Below are positions 23,690-36,406 of a stretch of DNA of 64,000 bases, piece after piece. The first letter of the stretch is position 1; each line of letters begins with the position of its first letter. The stretch comes from Datisca glomerata (taxonomy: Eukaryota; Streptophyta; Magnoliopsida; Cucurbitales; Datiscaceae). Location: positions 4,955,541 through 5,019,540 of the forward strand of contig QANY01002976.1 in NCBI GenBank assembly GCA_003255025.1. Reading direction: 5' to 3'. The notes under the pieces are model-generated. The model was not told the DNA's origin, ran no database searches, and saw only the letters and a list, made by a program, of their open reading frames with translations. The position numbers and the translations under genes were made by a program.

Positions 23690-24585
23690 TGTGAACCCCA
23701 ACACGTAATTGGTGAAACCCAATACGTATTTGGTGAACCCCTCCAAAAATTATTATTTTGTATGTATGTAGTGAACTCCACTACATAATTGGTGAACCCC
23801 ACTACGTAATTAGTGAACCCCACTACGTAATTGGTGAATCCATTAAAGAATTATTCTTTTGTACATAATTGGTGAACCCCACTACGTAATTGGTGAACCC
23901 CTCTACGTAATTGATGAACCCCACTACGTAATTGTTGAACTCTTCCAAGAATTATTTTTTTGTATGTATTTGGTGAACTCCACTATGTAATTAGTGAACC
24001 CCCTCCAAGAATTACTCTTTTGTACGTAATTGGTGAACCCCACTACGTAATTGATAAACCCCACTACGTAATTAGTTAACGCATCTAAGAATTATTCTTT
24101 TATACGTATTTGGCGAACCCAACTATATAATTGGTGAAGCACACTATGTAAATAGTGAACCCCTCAAAGAATTATTCTTTTAACCATATTTGATGAACCT
24201 CACTATATAATTGGTGAACCTCACTACGTAATTAGTGAACCCCTCAAAAAATTATTCTTTTGTACGTAGTTGGTAAACCCACTACGTAATTGGTGAACCC
24301 CACTACGTAAATGATGAATCTCACTACGTAATTGTTGAAGCCATCCATGATTTATTCTTTTGTACATATTTGGTAAACCCCACTACGTAATTGGTGAACC
24401 CCTCTAAGAATTATTCTTTTGTACGTAGTTGGTGAACCCCATTACGTAATTGGTGAACCCCATTATGTAATTGATGAACCCCTCCAAGAATTATTTTTCG
24501 TGTACATATTTGGTGAACCTCACTACGTAATTGGTGAACCTCACTACGTAATTGGTGAACCCCACTATATATTTGATAAGCCCTA
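23690..24585. repeat. 21-bp minisatellite (CACTACGTAATTGGTGAACCC)
   Basis: The unit is about 21 bp (CACTACGTAATTGGTGAACC plus C) in dozens of copies, each with the self-complementary TACGTA. Every few units a longer spacer, CCAAGAATTATTCTTTTGTA-like, interrupts it, which gives a higher-order period of roughly 100-130 bp. Copies differ by point changes, so the array is not very recent. Confidence 0.93.
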
Positions 24586-24669
24586 AAAAAAAAAACTTGC
24601 TACATGCTGGATTTTATGTGATCTAAATTGCTTTAAATACAATATAAAGGCCACAATAGCCAACATCCA

Positions 24670-24695
24670 TGCCGTGAAAAAATTCACGGCATGAT
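24670..24695. repeat. Perfect hairpin CATGCCGTGAA / TTCACGGCATG
   Basis: Eleven-bp arms around a 4-nt A loop, right after the minisatellite. No T-run typical of a terminator follows, and the context is eukaryotic. Confidence 0.85.
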
Positions 24696-24929
24696 AAAAT
24701 TTTCCGTAATTGTAATATACAATAAGATATAGAAAGAGAGAGGTCGTAGGAAAAACAAAAAAAAATTATTACTTTTATCTTTACTCTTGTATGAGGTTCT
24801 CTGCAATATAGAATGACCATGGTTTGTTGATATCAACTATGACGCCTCTTGAGAGATTTTTAGAATAAACAATAGATGAATGTTAGTGCTCGCGACTCTA
24901 ACTTCATTTCTGATATAACAAAAACAGAT

Positions 24930-25310
24930 TTGAATTAAAATAATTTTTTTAAGCAAATCACATAGTTCCTCAATTACATGATTCTTGCGTTGCTTAGAAA
25001 TAACATCAGCGACTATCTTTTAACTCCTATTCACCCAAATAATCCTGCTATTCTGATACATTGTAAGCAACTGCTTAACTTTTTTTTACAGAATTTGATC
25101 TCCAATATGTGCAAGTCATTAGCGATTTGACAATAGTGTTACCATCAGACTTAGTATCTACATCAGAATAACTCGTCTGCATACCAAATTGAACTCCCTC
25201 ATACACAACAGCTAGCTCAACATGTTCTACATTGGTGGCATGAAATTTTGACCCGATTAACCAAATAATTGACTCAAATGATTTCTTGTAGTAACACAAT
25301 TGAAGCATTA
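24930..25310 (-). pseudogene. RNase H-like (RVT_3) remnant of a LINE-type element
   Basis: On - VEHVELAVVYEGVQFGMQTS and DVDTKSDGNTIVKSLM resemble the 'ELxAvxeGlxxA...vEsDsxxvv' pattern of plant LINE-associated RNase H. Further on, VADVISKQRKNHVI recalls the later helix. It is short, broken by stops, and without a visible reverse transcriptase next to it. Confidence 0.4.
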
Positions 25311-25873
25311 TTTGTATTCTTCCAACTGGTTGAGGAACTATGTGATTTGCTTAGTAAGGCACCACCTTGTATGTATATCATATCTATTCAACACCTCACT
25401 AGAATTTCTACTAACAAGTAGATATTGAAGAGCCCAAAAAGTGATAAACCAACATGGATAGCATAAGTAAACAATAACCTCTTGTTCTCCTTCTAGATGC
25501 ACCTTCAAATCCTAAACCGTTCAACTAAACCAATCACCGAAATTTAGATCAAATGAAAAGTTTATTCTGAATTGAAATGAAGAACTTCTACAAACAAAAA
25601 GGTTCTCTTGATGAATTAACAACATATACTCTAAGGTTTTCTTTCTCAGAATCACAAACAGGACATAACGATCTTCATTGGTCACTTACTTATGTAAAAT
25701 ATTTTGCTTAGTAAACCAGCAAGTTATGAGAGTCTAATATTGTTTCTCATATCTTACTTCGAAGAATCAACTACTCAATGTTTTCTAGAGTTTTTCAAAA
25801 TCAATGATGATAGATAATCATACCACTCAAGCTAGCACTTGATGAATCAAGAGTAAATATTGAAACAAGAAAA
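25311..25873. other. Unassigned sequence, no gene seen
   Basis: Moderately AT-rich, with no frames or known repeats. It might belong to the same decayed LINE as the RNase H-like remnant on the left. Confidence 0.4.
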
Positions 25874-26520
25874 TGAGTTATTATATTTGATATGTAGTTA
25901 ATGGACATATGTTATTTGTAGGCTAATGGTAAATGTTTTTTGTGGAACCTTAAGGTTAAATATTCAAATCCTAGCCTTGTCATAGATATATTTAAGGGTC
26001 TTTCATAAGACCTTTCAGGCCTTGGCCTCTTAGGCTTGATTTACTTAGTTTTCTACATGTGGCTTTTAAGAGGTTTCTTAGATAGCTACACGAAAGTAGT
26101 TTCTAGCAGGTTTTTGAATTGCTACTTGTGACTGTTCTGGATAGTCACAAATCCAGTGTTGGTGACTATTGTAGACAGTCATAAATACTCATATTTAAGT
26201 CAATTTCATGGACAATAGAAGGTGTTGAAATTTTTTGCTTTTTTCTAAAAGCATTTCTCTGAAACACAAAGACAATGTGGTTCACCAAGGGAGAGAGTAT
26301 GTGGTGCTGATTACTTTCTTCCACGCAATCGTTGTATCTTGAAGATAAATGTCTGAGACTATGAGCACCATCTGCATGGACATTTATGTTTTATCCCATT
26401 GTAACATTTACATGCAACCGTCTAAGTTTTGTATGTAAATCACAGTTTCTATGTATTCTGTTTGTATTTTATGTAATACATTCTTTTTATCAAGAAAGTA
26501 TATCATTCATGTTTCTTACA
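25874..26520 (+). repeat. 5' LTR of copia element F
   Basis: The first about 240 bp align with 30707-30940. Shared landmarks are ATGGACATATG/ATGGATATATG, a GGAACCTTMAGGT block and TAGATATATTTAAGGGTCT. The right end is set at TTCTTACA (26520) just before the gag leader and is less certain than the left. No clear PBS. Confidence 0.7.
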
Positions 26521-26570
26521 ATCTAAAACTGAAATGTTTTCCATTTAAGTTTGTGAAACTGCTGTGATGC

Positions 26571-27300
26571 CAAGTACAAGTAATATGAGTACTGCCTATG
26601 TATCTACTGTGAATCCTCATGTCGACCATTAAGATGGATAGTTTGATGGTACTAACTTGAAAAGATGACCAAAAAATGTTGTTCTATCTGACAATGTTAA
26701 ACCTTGTTAAGTTCATGAATGAGGAGTCTCATGTCTTGAAGGAAGGTGGAAAGATAGAATTGTGATTGTCGTTGTTGATGCATGGATGTATGCAAACTTC
26801 TTATGCCGAAAATACATCCTCAATAGACTGAACAAGGCTCTAATGTCTACAGTTCAATCAAGTCTGCAAAGGAAGTACGTGAATCCTTGGATAGGAAATA
26901 TATGACAGAGTTTCGATTAACAATCAAGTCTGAGGTTAAGAATCAAGGAGGATAACATGATGAATGGAAGGCCACTGACACATCTTTTGATGTAAAGGTT
27001 AATGTAGTAGAGGAAAACATACCCAATCGAAAAACCCGTCATGAATAATAAAGAAATGAAATAGTTTGCTCCAAAAGAAAAGGTCTTCAAGAAGATCAAG
27101 GGAGTCGTTATACTTGTGGAAAACCAGGACGTAAAGCCATGGAATGTCACAAAGGAAAGGCGACGAGAAAGAATCCTAATGCAGAAGCAAATGTGACAGA
27201 ACAAATATGAGAATCTTTTAGTAGTAGTTACAAAAGTAAATCTTATTATTAACACTTCATATTGGTGGATAGACACTGGAGCAGCCGAGTACATATCTGC
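26571..27300 (+). pseudogene. gag and protease remnant of copia element F
   Basis: The ATG at 26571 starts MPSTSNMSTAYVSTVNP, then a stop. The gag pattern FDGTNLKR and MLFYLT-LNL follows in changing frames. A zinc knuckle TCGKPGRKAMECHKGKA is readable at 27112-27160 with its first Cys changed. YWWIDTGAAEYIS (27263-27300) is the protease active site, with Asp intact and DSGA changed to DTGA. Stops and frame changes are frequent. Confidence 0.8.
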
Positions 27301-28590
27301 TGACTAGAATATGTGTATCGATTACTAAAATGTTGAAGATGAAGTGAAGTTGTTTATGGGTAACTCATCTACCTCTGCAATATATGGTAAGGGTAAAGTG
27401 GTGCTTAAGTTTACGTCTAGAATTTTTTTAACTTTAAATGACTTTTTCATGTTCCTAAGATTAGGAGGAATTTGATTTGTGGTTCATTATTGATTAAGAA
27501 AGATTTCAAGATTGTATTTGAGCCTAAAAAGTGTGTTGTGACTAAAGGGGTTTGTTTGTAGGAAAGGCGTATCAAATTAATAATTATTTAAGATGAATGT
27601 TTTTGTTGACTTTAATAATAGTAATGCTTATGTTGCTTACATGGTTGAGTTATTTAATGTTTGATATGGTAGGCTAGGTAATGTGAACTATGGAGCATTG
27701 AAAAGATTGATAAATATTGGACATAACATTAATTTTGGTCATTTGTAAAGTGTGAAACATGTGTTGAGGCTAAATTTTCTGAACCACCTTTTTATTCTAT
27801 TAATAATATAAAAATAAAAACTTTAGAATTGATTCATTCTGACATTTGTGAGTTAAAATTATTATAGGTGGTGAGAAATACTTTATAACTTTATTTGATG
27901 ATTGTCCTAGATGTTGTTAGGTTTACTTGCTCAAAAGTAAAGATGAAGCTTTGAGCATGTTTATGATTTGGAAGAATGAAGTTGAAAATTAACTAGAAAA
28001 GTGAATCAAAGTTTTGAGAAGTGATAAAGGTGGAGAGTATGAGTCCCAAAACTTAGCTAATTTTTGTGCCGAACATGACAATATCCACCAAAGTAATAGC
28101 ACCTTACACTCCTCAACAAAATGAAGTGGTTGAGAGGAAGAATAGCTCTAGGGTACCACATAATTTGTGGGGGGAAGCTTTGCTTTCGGTAAATTATATT
28201 CTTAATAGGATACCCCCATAAAAAATCAACAAGACCCCTTACAAACTATAAAAAGGAAGATTACCGTCTTACAAATTCTTCAAAGTGTAGGGTGTCTAGC
28301 TAAGGTGGTTCTTCCTACTCCAAAAAGAATAAGGTTAGGACCAAAGACCATAAACTACATCTTTATCGATTATGCACATAATAGCAGTGCCTTTCGCATT
28401 CTTGGGCATAATTATGATAATACTGAGGTGCATGTAAACATTGTATTGAGTAACGTGATGCTATTTTTTTTAAATACATTTTCATGTAACCTTTCTCATA
28501 AGTCTAGTATGGTGACAACATCTAGTACTGTGAAAGATGGGTTAATGAATGATAAGAGCTATAAAGAAGATGAGCCTAGGCACAATTAGA
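27301..28590 (+). pseudogene. Integrase remnant of copia element F
   Basis: The sequence is more broken than the rest. LGNVNYGALKRLI is the pre-integrase part, and SDKGGEYESQNLANFC (about 28023-28070) matches the second Asp region. A frame with FIDYAHNSSAFRILGHN (28357-28410) matches the 'FIGYA.NS.AYRFL' end of this copia lineage. The expected Asp and Glu motifs lie in different frames. Confidence 0.78.
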
Positions 28591-28619
28591 GATCAAGAAC
28601 TTAAAAACCATTTGGTCTG

Positions 28620-29500
28620 GATTTCTTGATGTACTTGCTTGAAAATGAGCCTCAAACTTTTAAAGAGACCATGTCTGCATCGGAAGCTTCCTTTCATAAG
28701 AGAGAAGTTAATAGTGAAATTGAGTCCATTATAAGTAATCAAACTTCAGAAGTGATAGATCTTCCATCTGGTAATAAACTGACTGGTTGTAAATAGATTT
28801 TCAAGAGGGAATTAAAACCAGATGGTTACCTAGACAAGTATAAGGCCAGATTAGTAGCTAAAAGTTACAAACAAAAGAAGGCTTTCATTACTTTGAAACA
28901 TATTCACCAGTATCAAGAATAAATTCAATTCAAATTTTAATAGCAATTACATCATTGTATAAACTAAAGATACATCAAATGGATGTAAAAACAACATTCT
29001 TGAATGATGAATTAGAAGAATAAATTTGTATGAAACAACTAGAAGTTATAATAACTGGATACAAAAAATGGAGTTTGTAAACTTGTTAAGTCATTATATG
29101 AACTTATAATAAGCTCTCAAGCAGTGGGACGAGAAGTTTGACAATGTTATGATTTTTAATAGATTCAAATTAAATGAATGTGAAAAGTGTGTCTATGTGA
29201 AGAGTTTGGATGAGTCATATATTTAGTGTGTATATATGGATGACATGGTAATAATGGGATCAAACTCTTCAATAATCAAGTCGACAAAGAAGATGTTGAG
29301 TGAACCTTTTGATATGAAAGATTTGGGCATTTTTGATGTTACACTAGGTGTCAAGATCTCAAGAACTCAAAATGAGCTCATATTATCACAATCTTATGAC
29401 ATAGAAATTATGCTTAAGAATCTAAACAATATGAATTTAAATTTGCCCGAACACCCTATGATGTCAAATCTACAATGAAGAAGAATGTTAGTGGAAGAGT
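28620..29500 (+). pseudogene. Reverse transcriptase remnant of copia element F
   Basis: REVNSEIESIISNQT, IFKRELKPDGYLDKYKARLVAKSY and then a frame from 29236 with MDDMVIMGS (YVDD as YMDD) and DLGIFDVTLGVKISRTQNE are readable. The first catalytic motif survives as HQMDVKTTFLND at 28975-29010, in pieces. A stop just before the YMDD region and several others disable it. Confidence 0.84.
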
Positions 29501-30110
29501 CTACAAATACAGTACTCACGTTTAATTGGTTATCTCATGTATACAACCAATTGTACGAGACCAGATATTGCTTATTCTACCAGTCGGTTAAGTGGATATA
29601 CATGTAATCTAGGTATTAATCACTGTAATGCTTTAGTTAAAGTCTTAAGAGACTTGAGGTACACTTTAGACTATAGGCTACATAACACCACGTGCCATGT
29701 TGTAATTAAAGGTTACAGTGAAGCAAATTGGATTTATTTTTACACTTTGTGGAGGTGCAATGTCTTGGAAATCCTCTAAACATTACTACATAACTCGATC
29801 GAATATGGAGTCAGAGTTCATAACTTTAGATAAAGCAGGAGAAGAAGCTAAATGGATAAGAAATTTTTTAGAGGATATTCCTATATGGCTGAAACTAGTG
29901 ACAACCATATTATATACATCACGATTTCCAAGCTACAATAGCCAAGGCACACGATAGGGAGTATAATGGTAAGTCATGTCAAATGTGTCGATGACACAAT
30001 ACCATTGAAGTAATTGTGCTCTACAGAAGTTATATCTATTTAATTTGTGAAAAGTAAAGAAAACCTTTTGGATACGCTCACCAAAAAATATCTAGGGAGC
30101 AAGTAAGAAA
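29500..30110 (+). pseudogene. RNase H remnant of copia element F
   Basis: MYTTNCTRPDIAYSTSRLSG, GYSEANWI, then after a frameshift GGAMSWKSSKHYYITRSNME and SEFITLDKAGEEAKWIRNF match the copia RNase H. After 29960 only fragments remain (HVKCVDDTIPL-like and NLLDTLTKKYL). Confidence 0.85.
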
Positions 30111-30706
30111 AACGTCGAGGGGGGAGGGAGCTAAGGCTTTTATCAACGAGTTAGCTCAATGGAACCCTAACCTAGTAATTGGATATCCCATGGACTAGGT
30201 TCATAGGAAAACAAGTTGTGTTCAACTCACCAAGAGCACCAAATGAAAATTATCTCCTTCATATTCGTATGACGTAATAAGTGCTGCTTGTAGAGAATTA
30301 AAAGGTTAAGCATAACTTTTAATGATACATATAGCTTAAATAATCAAGTGTATATCAAGATACTTTTGATAAGTGGTCGCCTATGTGAATGAGAAGTAAG
30401 GCCGCTTCCATGAGGTTAATAAGCTGAAATCTCTATAACACTCATGAAATCATGATTTGTTCATGGCCAAAAGGAACACAACAAATAGAACATAATATGT
30501 TAAGAGGTGAGCTGTGTAATTTCTATTGTTAAGGATTATATCAACGGTTGACTAATTCAAGACATCAAGTTCATTATTCAACCAAGTAATCCTAATAGTC
30601 ATTTACTAATAATGGTTCAGAGCTCTAAGCTACCACTCTCAATGCAATTATCTTTATGATGTGCTAAGATGAAGTTGCTTTTTCAGTTCTCCATTCATAT
30701 TGGAAA
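30111..30706 (+). other. 3' internal non-coding region of element F
   Basis: Sequence between the end of pol and the LTR. No frames. It is long for copia, which suggests an additional insertion or a lineage with a 3' extension. Confidence 0.45.
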
Positions 30707-30940
30707 TGTTATATTTAATCTGTAATGAATGGATATATGTTGTTTATTAGCTTAGTGGTAAGTATTTTAGGTGGAACCTTCAGGTCAAAGGTCAAATCTT
30801 AACCTTGTATAGATATATTTAAGGGTCTCTATTGGGACCTTGGGTCTTATCCTTAGTGTTTTTTATTTTTCTAGGTCCTTCAAAAAAAATTACTTAGTTT
30901 CTACATGTACCTTTCTAGGAGCTTTTTGAATTGCTGCTTA
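30707..30940 (+). repeat. 3' LTR of element F, truncated
   Basis: Starts TGTTATATTTAATC and follows the 5' LTR to GAATTGCTGCTTA, where a hAT-like end takes over. The remaining two-thirds of the LTR are absent. Confidence 0.8.
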
Positions 30941-31611
30941 TAGGGATGTTCACCGTTCAGTTCGGTTGGTTATTTAGGCAAATATCAAACTCAACCAAAA
31001 TTCACGGTTCTGTTATACACTGAACTGTATCGTGACTTACAGTTTGGTTCATTCGATTCTTCGATTCGTGCACCAGTATAGTTATTTTTTGCAAAGGTTC
31101 ATCTTTCAACCCTATTGAACAAGATTGAAACACAAACACAACTCAGAAAAAATATGACAAAAACACTCATCTTAATGCAGGAAATCACTGATTCTTAATG
31201 CAGAAGATCAGACAAAAAACACCTATCTTAAACGCAGAAATTCAGAAAAACTAGAAAGAAAAATGCTTATAAAATAAACCGTTTCAATGCTCTGAAGACA
31301 AATCGTTTCACATCCAATACAAATCAGAAAACAGATCATTTCATGAAATTAGTATTAGGAATAAGAAAAATACTCAAAAAGTTGTAACGAGTCAGAAAAT
31401 CACCAAAAGCAACGTAAATTAACTAAACCAGATCAAAACGCAGAGTAGCAAATCTAAACGTAAATCAGTAAAACCAGATCTAAAACGTGAAGAAGGAATC
31501 AAATGGATGGATTAAATGTAATGATCAGCCTAAACCTATCTAAGAGACTAAGAGCATGAATCTGAAGAGCAGTAAATAGATCTAAACATAGAACAAATCA
31601 GAATGTAGAGC
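30941..31611 (+). mobile_element. hAT-like non-autonomous element or fragment
   Basis: It begins TAGGGATGTTCACCG followed by CAGTTCGGTTGG, the typical left end of plant hAT elements (TAGGGRTGTTCA, then CGGTTCGGTT). It breaks an LTR whose unbroken copy is at 25874. No transposase frame. The right inverted terminus and 8-bp target duplication were not found, probably because the next LTR has removed them. Confidence 0.6.
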
Positions 31612-33568
31612 AACAAACATTTTGAAATGAAATTTAATGAGGATTACATTTTTCTTATAATTTTTCTTTTAAATTATTATTGAATAATTTATATAAATAT
31701 CTGATAATTCAATATTCATTAATGAGACTATGATATTCTATTGATACGAGATGATTAAGATAATATATAATGAATAAATTTGTCAGCAACATTGATGTGT
31801 ATAGACATCTTAGTCAAGTACTTTATATAATGAGATTATATATGATTGAACCAATATGAATTAATATATTTATCAACGTGGCTTTTCTCATAAATATTTA
31901 ATACACATCAATTCGATGATCAGATGTAGATCAGTCTGAATCTTGAGTAGTCATGAACTCTTATACAAGTCTACTAGATCTTTTGATTTACTTGTTAAGG
32001 TTTATTTGTAAAATAAACTAGTGACTTTTGTTTTGGAGATTTAGTGACGTGACTGGCTGGAAACATGATCTTGTAAGATTTGGAATCCAAGCTTTCGTAA
32101 CGGATCGTATATTGGTTCTCTTAAGTGTTAATTTTGAAATTGAATGGTTATTGAGCTTAAATTTATAATAAGATTATAAATTATTCATTCATTAGTGGTT
32201 TAATGGTACTTAAGGATTAAAAGGTATTTAGAGGCGTAAAATGGTAATTTTGATCAACTCTAATTTACGAACCAATAATTGGAGGACATAACTATATGAA
32301 GTGATTATAATAGTAGACTACATAAGAATGCGTTATAAATACATTCTATATATAATCACTAAGAATTCAATTTCATATTTATAGTGGCGAAATAATGAAA
32401 TTAATAAATAAGATTATATAATTAAAGAGTTTAATTAATAATCTAGTTTATTAGAGCTTAAGATTATATGTCCATGGTCCCTAAGTCACATATGTACTAT
32501 GCAGTTTAGGGTATGATTATTTGAGGACATGAGAAAATGATCGACTTGCAAAAGAAATTTTTATTTTGAGGCAAGTACATAATTTTTACATATCTATATG
32601 TGATTAATTAATTAAAAGTTAATTAATTGACATATATATATATNAAATAATAATTTGAATAAACTAAATCTATTATTTATGAAATTACATATAAGTTAGT
32701 TAATAGGGATGTGTTAATTTTGAATTAACTGATATCTAGATATTGTAAAATAAATATTTAATTCACAGTAATTACCACGTGTTAATCACTGATTGGATAT
32801 CAGAGATTCACATGGACTATTGTAGTGGCACTACAACAATGGGGGTGCAACACTGTAGTGCCACACGACACTACAGTGGTGCCATTGCAGTGGGTCCCAC
32901 TGTAATTGGCGATTTTATATTAAATATTATTTCAGTTTATCCCTAAAAAATATGATATGCCATTATCTAGTAAATATACATATATTATTCTAATGGCCTC
33001 TGTTGATGAATGAGTTAATCAGTTCATAAAAAATCAAATTGAGAACAGAGTAAGTGTCAGAGTGATTTTTTCTCTGTGATTAATAGTTAATTAAAACTCC
33101 GAAAGAATAATCATCACATTCTTTTAGAAAATCATCTCACTAAGGTGTTTCTTAGTAAATCTCTAGATCTCATGCGTTGAGTACAACTAGAGACAAAAAA
33201 AAGTGACTTATAATATTCTACGTGCACACACACGTCCTAGTACTTTGAGGATTGACTTGGAAGATCTTGGTGTGGATCTTAGAGTCTACTGATCATTGGA
33301 ACAGTTTCTTGGGATGGAGGATCGATCGATTTTGCAAGGATGTTTGATATATACTACAAGAGGTATATGATTCATAACCTTGTATGTTGTAGAATTAATC
33401 TATAAATATATAATGGATCTTGACTGACTGAAAAATAGTTTTCAATAAAAAGTTTTTTATTTGGTTATTATGGCATTGCGCAAGTTTTATTTTATTAAAA
33501 GATTCAGTCTTTATTAAAAATTTAATTTTTAAATGGCCTTCCACCGCGCACGCACCGCGACTACAACA
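31612..33568 (+). repeat. LTR-1 of copia B family
   Basis: Aligns with LTR-2 (34323-37284) and, on the opposite strand, with the LTR at 6252-8323. It lacks about the first 45 bp. It ends CTACAACA (33568), comparable to CCAACA at 37284. An undetermined base lies at 32644. Confidence 0.85.
32820..32878. repeat. Hairpin cluster in LTR-1
   Basis: TTGTAGTG-G-CACTACAA is a perfect palindrome (32820-32836). CACTGTAGTG pairs with CACTACAGTG across 8 nt (32851-32878). Confidence 0.88.
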
Positions 33569-33639
33569 AGTATGAATGATATATGTATTTATGAAAAATA
33601 ATGGATCGTTAATTATATGGTGATTATTATTGTTAGGCT

Positions 33640-34322
33640 TTGTTCCATGACACTGTCCTCTCCAAAGAACAATGTCCTAAGACACCTTAGGAGGAAGAGG
33701 ATATGAGAAAGATTCATTATGCTTCAGCAGCCAGAAGTTTCATGTATGTCATATTGTGTACGAGATCGTACATCTGTTATACAGTGAAAATTGTCAGTCA
33801 TTAACAATCGAATCCAAGTTTGGAGCACTGGATTGCAGTAAAGCATATTCTTAAGTATCTTAAGAGAACGAGAAACTATATGCTTATTTATTCAGGTGGA
33901 GACCTGAACCCCACTAGATATACTGATTCTGACTTTCAATCAGACAGAGACAGTCAAAATTTGACAGCTGGATCATTATTCATCCTAGATGGAGGAGCTG
34001 TAGTCCAGAGAAGTCTTAAACAATCCAATATTGTAGATTCCACTATGGAAATATATAGCAGCTTGTGAAGCTACGAAAGAAGGGGTATGGCTCAAAAAGT
34101 TCTATATTGATCTGGAAGTAGTTTCATATATGGACAAGCCACTGATCATGTACTGTGACAACATTGGGGCGGTAGTGAATTCGAAGGAACCGAGGAGTCA
34201 TAAGAGGAGCAAGCACATAGACAGGAAATATCATCTTGTAAGAGAGATTGTGTATCGAGGGGATGTGACTGTTCTGAAGATAGTGTCAGAAAAGAACATG
34301 GGTGATCTTTTTACAAAGACAT
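33640..34322 (+). pseudogene. Gutted copia internal region between LTR-1 and LTR-2
   Basis: Only the end of Pol remains. It starts with LSKEQCPKTP-like and IHYASAARSFMYVIL (33650-33760) and continues HWIAVKHILKYLKRTRNYML, TDSDFQSDRDS, then PLIMYCDNIGAV and HKRSKHIDRKYHLVRE. Gag, protease, integrase and most of reverse transcriptase are deleted. The expected polypurine tract is lost: KDLFTKT-like coding runs straight into TGTTGGGG, so about 80 bp are missing at the junction. It is the same lineage as element B. Confidence 0.88.
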
Positions 34323-35185
34323 TGTTGGGGGTTATGTTCTCAAAGTATGTGTATTAACAATTTAATATGAAATTTAATGAAATTAAATTTTTGTATAATT
34401 ATTCTTTTAAATTATTGTTGAATAATTTATATAAATATCTAAAAGTTTCATATTCATTAATGAGACTATGATCTTGTATTAGTACGAGAGGATTAAAATT
34501 ATAGATAATGAATAAAATTATCAGCAACATATGAAACTATGGAATCTTTGATGAATGGTTGCTAGTACGGTTTACTAAGTATTATGAATGCATGTGATCT
34601 AGATTCAGATCATTGATGGTGATAGACCTCTTAGTGAATTTACTTTATATAATAAGATTATATATATGACAGGACGGATGTGAATTAATATCTTTATTAA
34701 CATACCTTTATCATAAAGATTTAGTACATATCAATATGAATCCTGAGTAGTCATGAACTCCTATACATGTCTACTGGATCTTTTGATTCACTCGTTAAGA
34801 TTGATTTGAAAAATAGGCTAGTAACTTTTGTTTTGGAGATTCAGTGATATGGATGACTAGGAACATGATCTTACAAGATTTAGAATTCAAGTTTTCATAA
34901 CAGATCGTATATTGGTTCTCTTAAGTGTTAATTCTGGAACTGAATGGTTATTGAGCTTAAATTTATAATACGATTATAAATTAGTCATTCACTAGTGAGT
35001 TAATGTTACTTAAAGATCAAGAGATAATTAGAAGGGTAAAATGATAATTTTGACCAGTTTTAATTTATGAACCAATAATTGAAGGACAAAATATCAGTGG
35101 ATTACATGAGAATATTCTGTAAATACATTATATAATCACTAAGATTTCAATTTCATATTTATAGTGGAGAAATAATGAGATTGAT

Positions 35186-36140
35186 AAATAAGATTATTTA
35201 ATTAAAAAATTTAATTAATAATCTGATTTATTGGAGCTTAGGATTATAGGTTCATGGTCCTGAGTCACCTCTGTACTACGTAGTCTAGAGTGTGAATATT
35301 TCAGGATATGAGAAAATGACTGACTTACAGAAGAAAATTTTATTCTAAGACAAGTACATAATTATGAGATAAGTATGTATGATTAATTAATTAAGAATTG
35401 ATTAATTGAATTATAAATATATATATATATATATATATTGGAAATTATATATATAAATAATTAACGATTATTTTTTTATTTATCAATAAGTGAGACAGAA
35501 TATCTAATTTGTGAAATTATATAATTAAATTATTATTAGATGATCATTTGAATCAACTAAGTATGTTATTTGTGAAATAACATACTTAGTTATTTGTGAA
35601 ATAACAGATAAGTTAATTGATAATGATAATCATATATGTTAGTTTTGAATTAACTGATATCTAGATATTTATCTAATTAAAATAAATATTTAATTTACAG
35701 TAATAGGGTATCATAGATTGACATGAACTACTATAATAAGGGTGCAACACTGTAGTGCCACACGACACTACAGTAGTGCCGTGAGGCATAGTGCTACCTC
35801 ATGGTACACTACAGTGCCTTGTGGCACTACAATTATGCATAGTTGCAGTGGTTCCCACTGCAATTGATAATTTTATAATTAAATATTATTTCAATTTATC
35901 CCTAAAAGATCTGATACGCCATTATCTAAAAAATATACATATATTCTTCTAATGGCCACAGTTGATAAATCAGTTCATCAAAAAATTCAAATTGAGACAC
36001 AGTGTGAGAGGGATTTTTCTATGTGATTAATAGTTAATCAAAACTCTAAAAGAATAATAATGCCATTCTTTTAGAGAATTGTCTCACTAAAGTCATTCTC
36101 AGTAAATTTTTAAATGTCATGTGTTGAGTACACTAGAGAC
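35186..36140 (+). repeat. Tandem duplication in LTR-2, unit 1
   Basis: 955 bp, from AAATAAGATTATTTAATT to CACTAGAGAC. The same starting words recur at 36141. Confidence 0.88.
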
Positions 36141-36370
36141 AAATAAGATTATTTAATTAAAGAGTTTAATTAATAATCTAGTTTATTGGAGCTTAGGATT
36201 ATAGGTCCATGGTCCCAAGTCACCTCTGTACTACGTAGTTTAGGGTGTGAATATTTTAGGTCATGAGAAAGGAACTGACTTACATAAGGAAATTTTATTC
36301 TGAGGCAAGTACATAATTATGAAATAAGTATGTATGATTAATTAATTAAGAATTGATTAATTGAATTATA

Positions 36371-36406
<36 letters not shown>

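Noticed and set aside
23690..24585. CRISPR-like array
   Set aside because: Units are contiguous 21-bp tandem repeats without unique spacers, in a plant nuclear context.
26917..27294. 125-codon frame on -
   Set aside because: Antisense of the gag/protease part of copia element F.
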